Source: Monilinia fructicola (Eukaryota > Ascomycota > Leotiomycetes > Helotiales > Sclerotiniaceae). From it: 64,000 bases of DNA. Shown here in pieces: positions 63,259 through 64,000 of this stretch (positions are counted from its first letter, which is position 1; every line of letters starts with the position of its first letter). The translations under genes were made by a program, and so were the position numbers. The notes beneath the pieces are model-generated. The model made no database searches. It saw nothing but the letters and a program-made list of their open reading frames with translations, and was not told the origin of the DNA. The stretch covers positions 4,069,501 through 4,133,500 of the forward strand of contig VICG01000001.1 of NCBI GenBank assembly GCA_008692225.1, written 5' to 3'.

Positions 63259-64000
63259 ATGGATGACCCCATTGAAGCTTTTACGTCTATCACAGGACAG
63301 TCGGAAGCTGTAGCAAGACAGTATCTGGGAATGACCGACAACAACTATGAGCAGGCAATAGGATTATTCTTCGAGGCACCTGAACTCGCCGCAAGCCAAA
63401 ATAATACCCTCAACAAGGCCCGCCACAGATACCTACTTCTACCAGACCACAAAGATCTACAAACCGTGCCACGGAAGATTCATCTGGAGTAGTACATTTA
63501 GATTCTGATGATGATATGGAAGTGGATGATGACCACAGTGATGAAGATTCTGATGCAGCAACAGCTGCCGCTATTGCGCGCGCTGCGGAACTAGAGGACG
63601 ATGCCGCCATGGCGCGGAGAATGCAAGAAGAGTTCTATGCTGGTGGAGATGCCAGTGGCGGTCTCGATGCAGACGGCGTAAGAGCACCTATTGCGAGAAA
63701 CGACGGAGACACTTGTTGGTTATCCAGGAGGTTGGGATGGCGATGATGCACATGACGCAGTTTTGGAGCAGATGAGACTTCGATCACAAGCCAGAGCAGC
63801 TGCTGATGGAGGCCCAGGTAAGAAGGAGTATACAATGATATAGATTATGCCTTCTAACAGCAAAGTAGGTCAAAGAAGAATATTCAATCAACGAGCAGTC
63901 CCCTCAATTTGGGATGCATCAAACGAAGGTTTGGCACAGGCAGCCGGAGGGGCATCGGAAGGATCCAGTAAGCACGCTCGTCTTGCGGAACTCTTTAGAC
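63259..64000 (+). CDS. UBA/UBX-type Cdc48 cofactor (Ubx5/UBXN7-like), truncated by window
   Basis: N-terminal part only; the gene runs off the right edge. The start (MDDPIEAFTSITGQSEAVA, then YLGMTDNNYEQAIGLFF) is a UBA-like ubiquitin-binding domain in residues about 4-44. Then come an acidic, UIM-like helix (DAATAAAIARAAELEDDAA, AMARRMQEEFY) and the block PIARTTETLVGYPG, which precedes the UAS thioredoxin-like domain in Ubx5/UBXN7 proteins, where the C-terminal UBX would follow. A GT-AG intron at about 63817-63868 leads into RRIFNQRAVPSIWD and HARLAELFR. The frame changes by one or two bases at about 63400-63416 and by one extra A at 63698-63700. The UBX domain itself is outside the window, so the assignment rests on the N-terminal half. 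Confidence 0.78.

Overview
This window is nuclear DNA of a filamentous ascomycete. The protein families and gene structures (short GT-AG introns of about 50-110 bp, intergenic spacers of 0.4-4 kb, many simple repeats, AT-rich blocks) fit a Leotiomycete such as the Botrytis/Sclerotinia group. The genus is inferred from overall resemblance, not from a search. No operon, phage, CRISPR array or bacterial element is visible.

Layout. 1-19.5 kb is gene-poor: a secreted FAD-linked (berberine-bridge type) oxidase (1.2-3.1 kb), a single-pass membrane protein with a long Ser/Pro-rich tail (7.7-9.4 kb), a WSC plus GH128-like glucanase (14.5-15.9 kb), and several decayed or unresolved reading frames. 19.5-42 kb is well-behaved gene space: an unknown protein, cytochrome c peroxidase (minus), ribosomal protein eL36, a UBX-family protein (minus), proteasome subunit beta-3, a SERCA-type Ca2+ ATPase (minus) and a 14-3-3 protein. 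A very AT-rich block (36.6-37.4 kb) lies between the last two. 43-64 kb holds a small membrane protein, the proteasome scaffold Ecm29, two small orphan proteins, a thioredoxin-like protein with a PITH domain, a Zn2Cys6 transcription factor, and the start of a UBA/UBX protein cut by the window edge.

Two things stand out. First, five genes of the ubiquitin-proteasome/Cdc48 system (two UBX-family proteins, beta-3, Ecm29, the thioredoxin-like PITH protein) lie within about 35 kb. Second, the conserved genes between 44.8 and 64 kb, plus two earlier ones, carry many single-base frameshifts, nearly all gains of one base, while genes between 19.5 and 42 kb carry none. That points to uneven sequence quality rather than gene death, because essential-type housekeeping genes are hit. 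I did not find a convincing undescribed multi-gene system; the remaining novelty is orphan genes, dispersed short palindromes and possible RIP relics.
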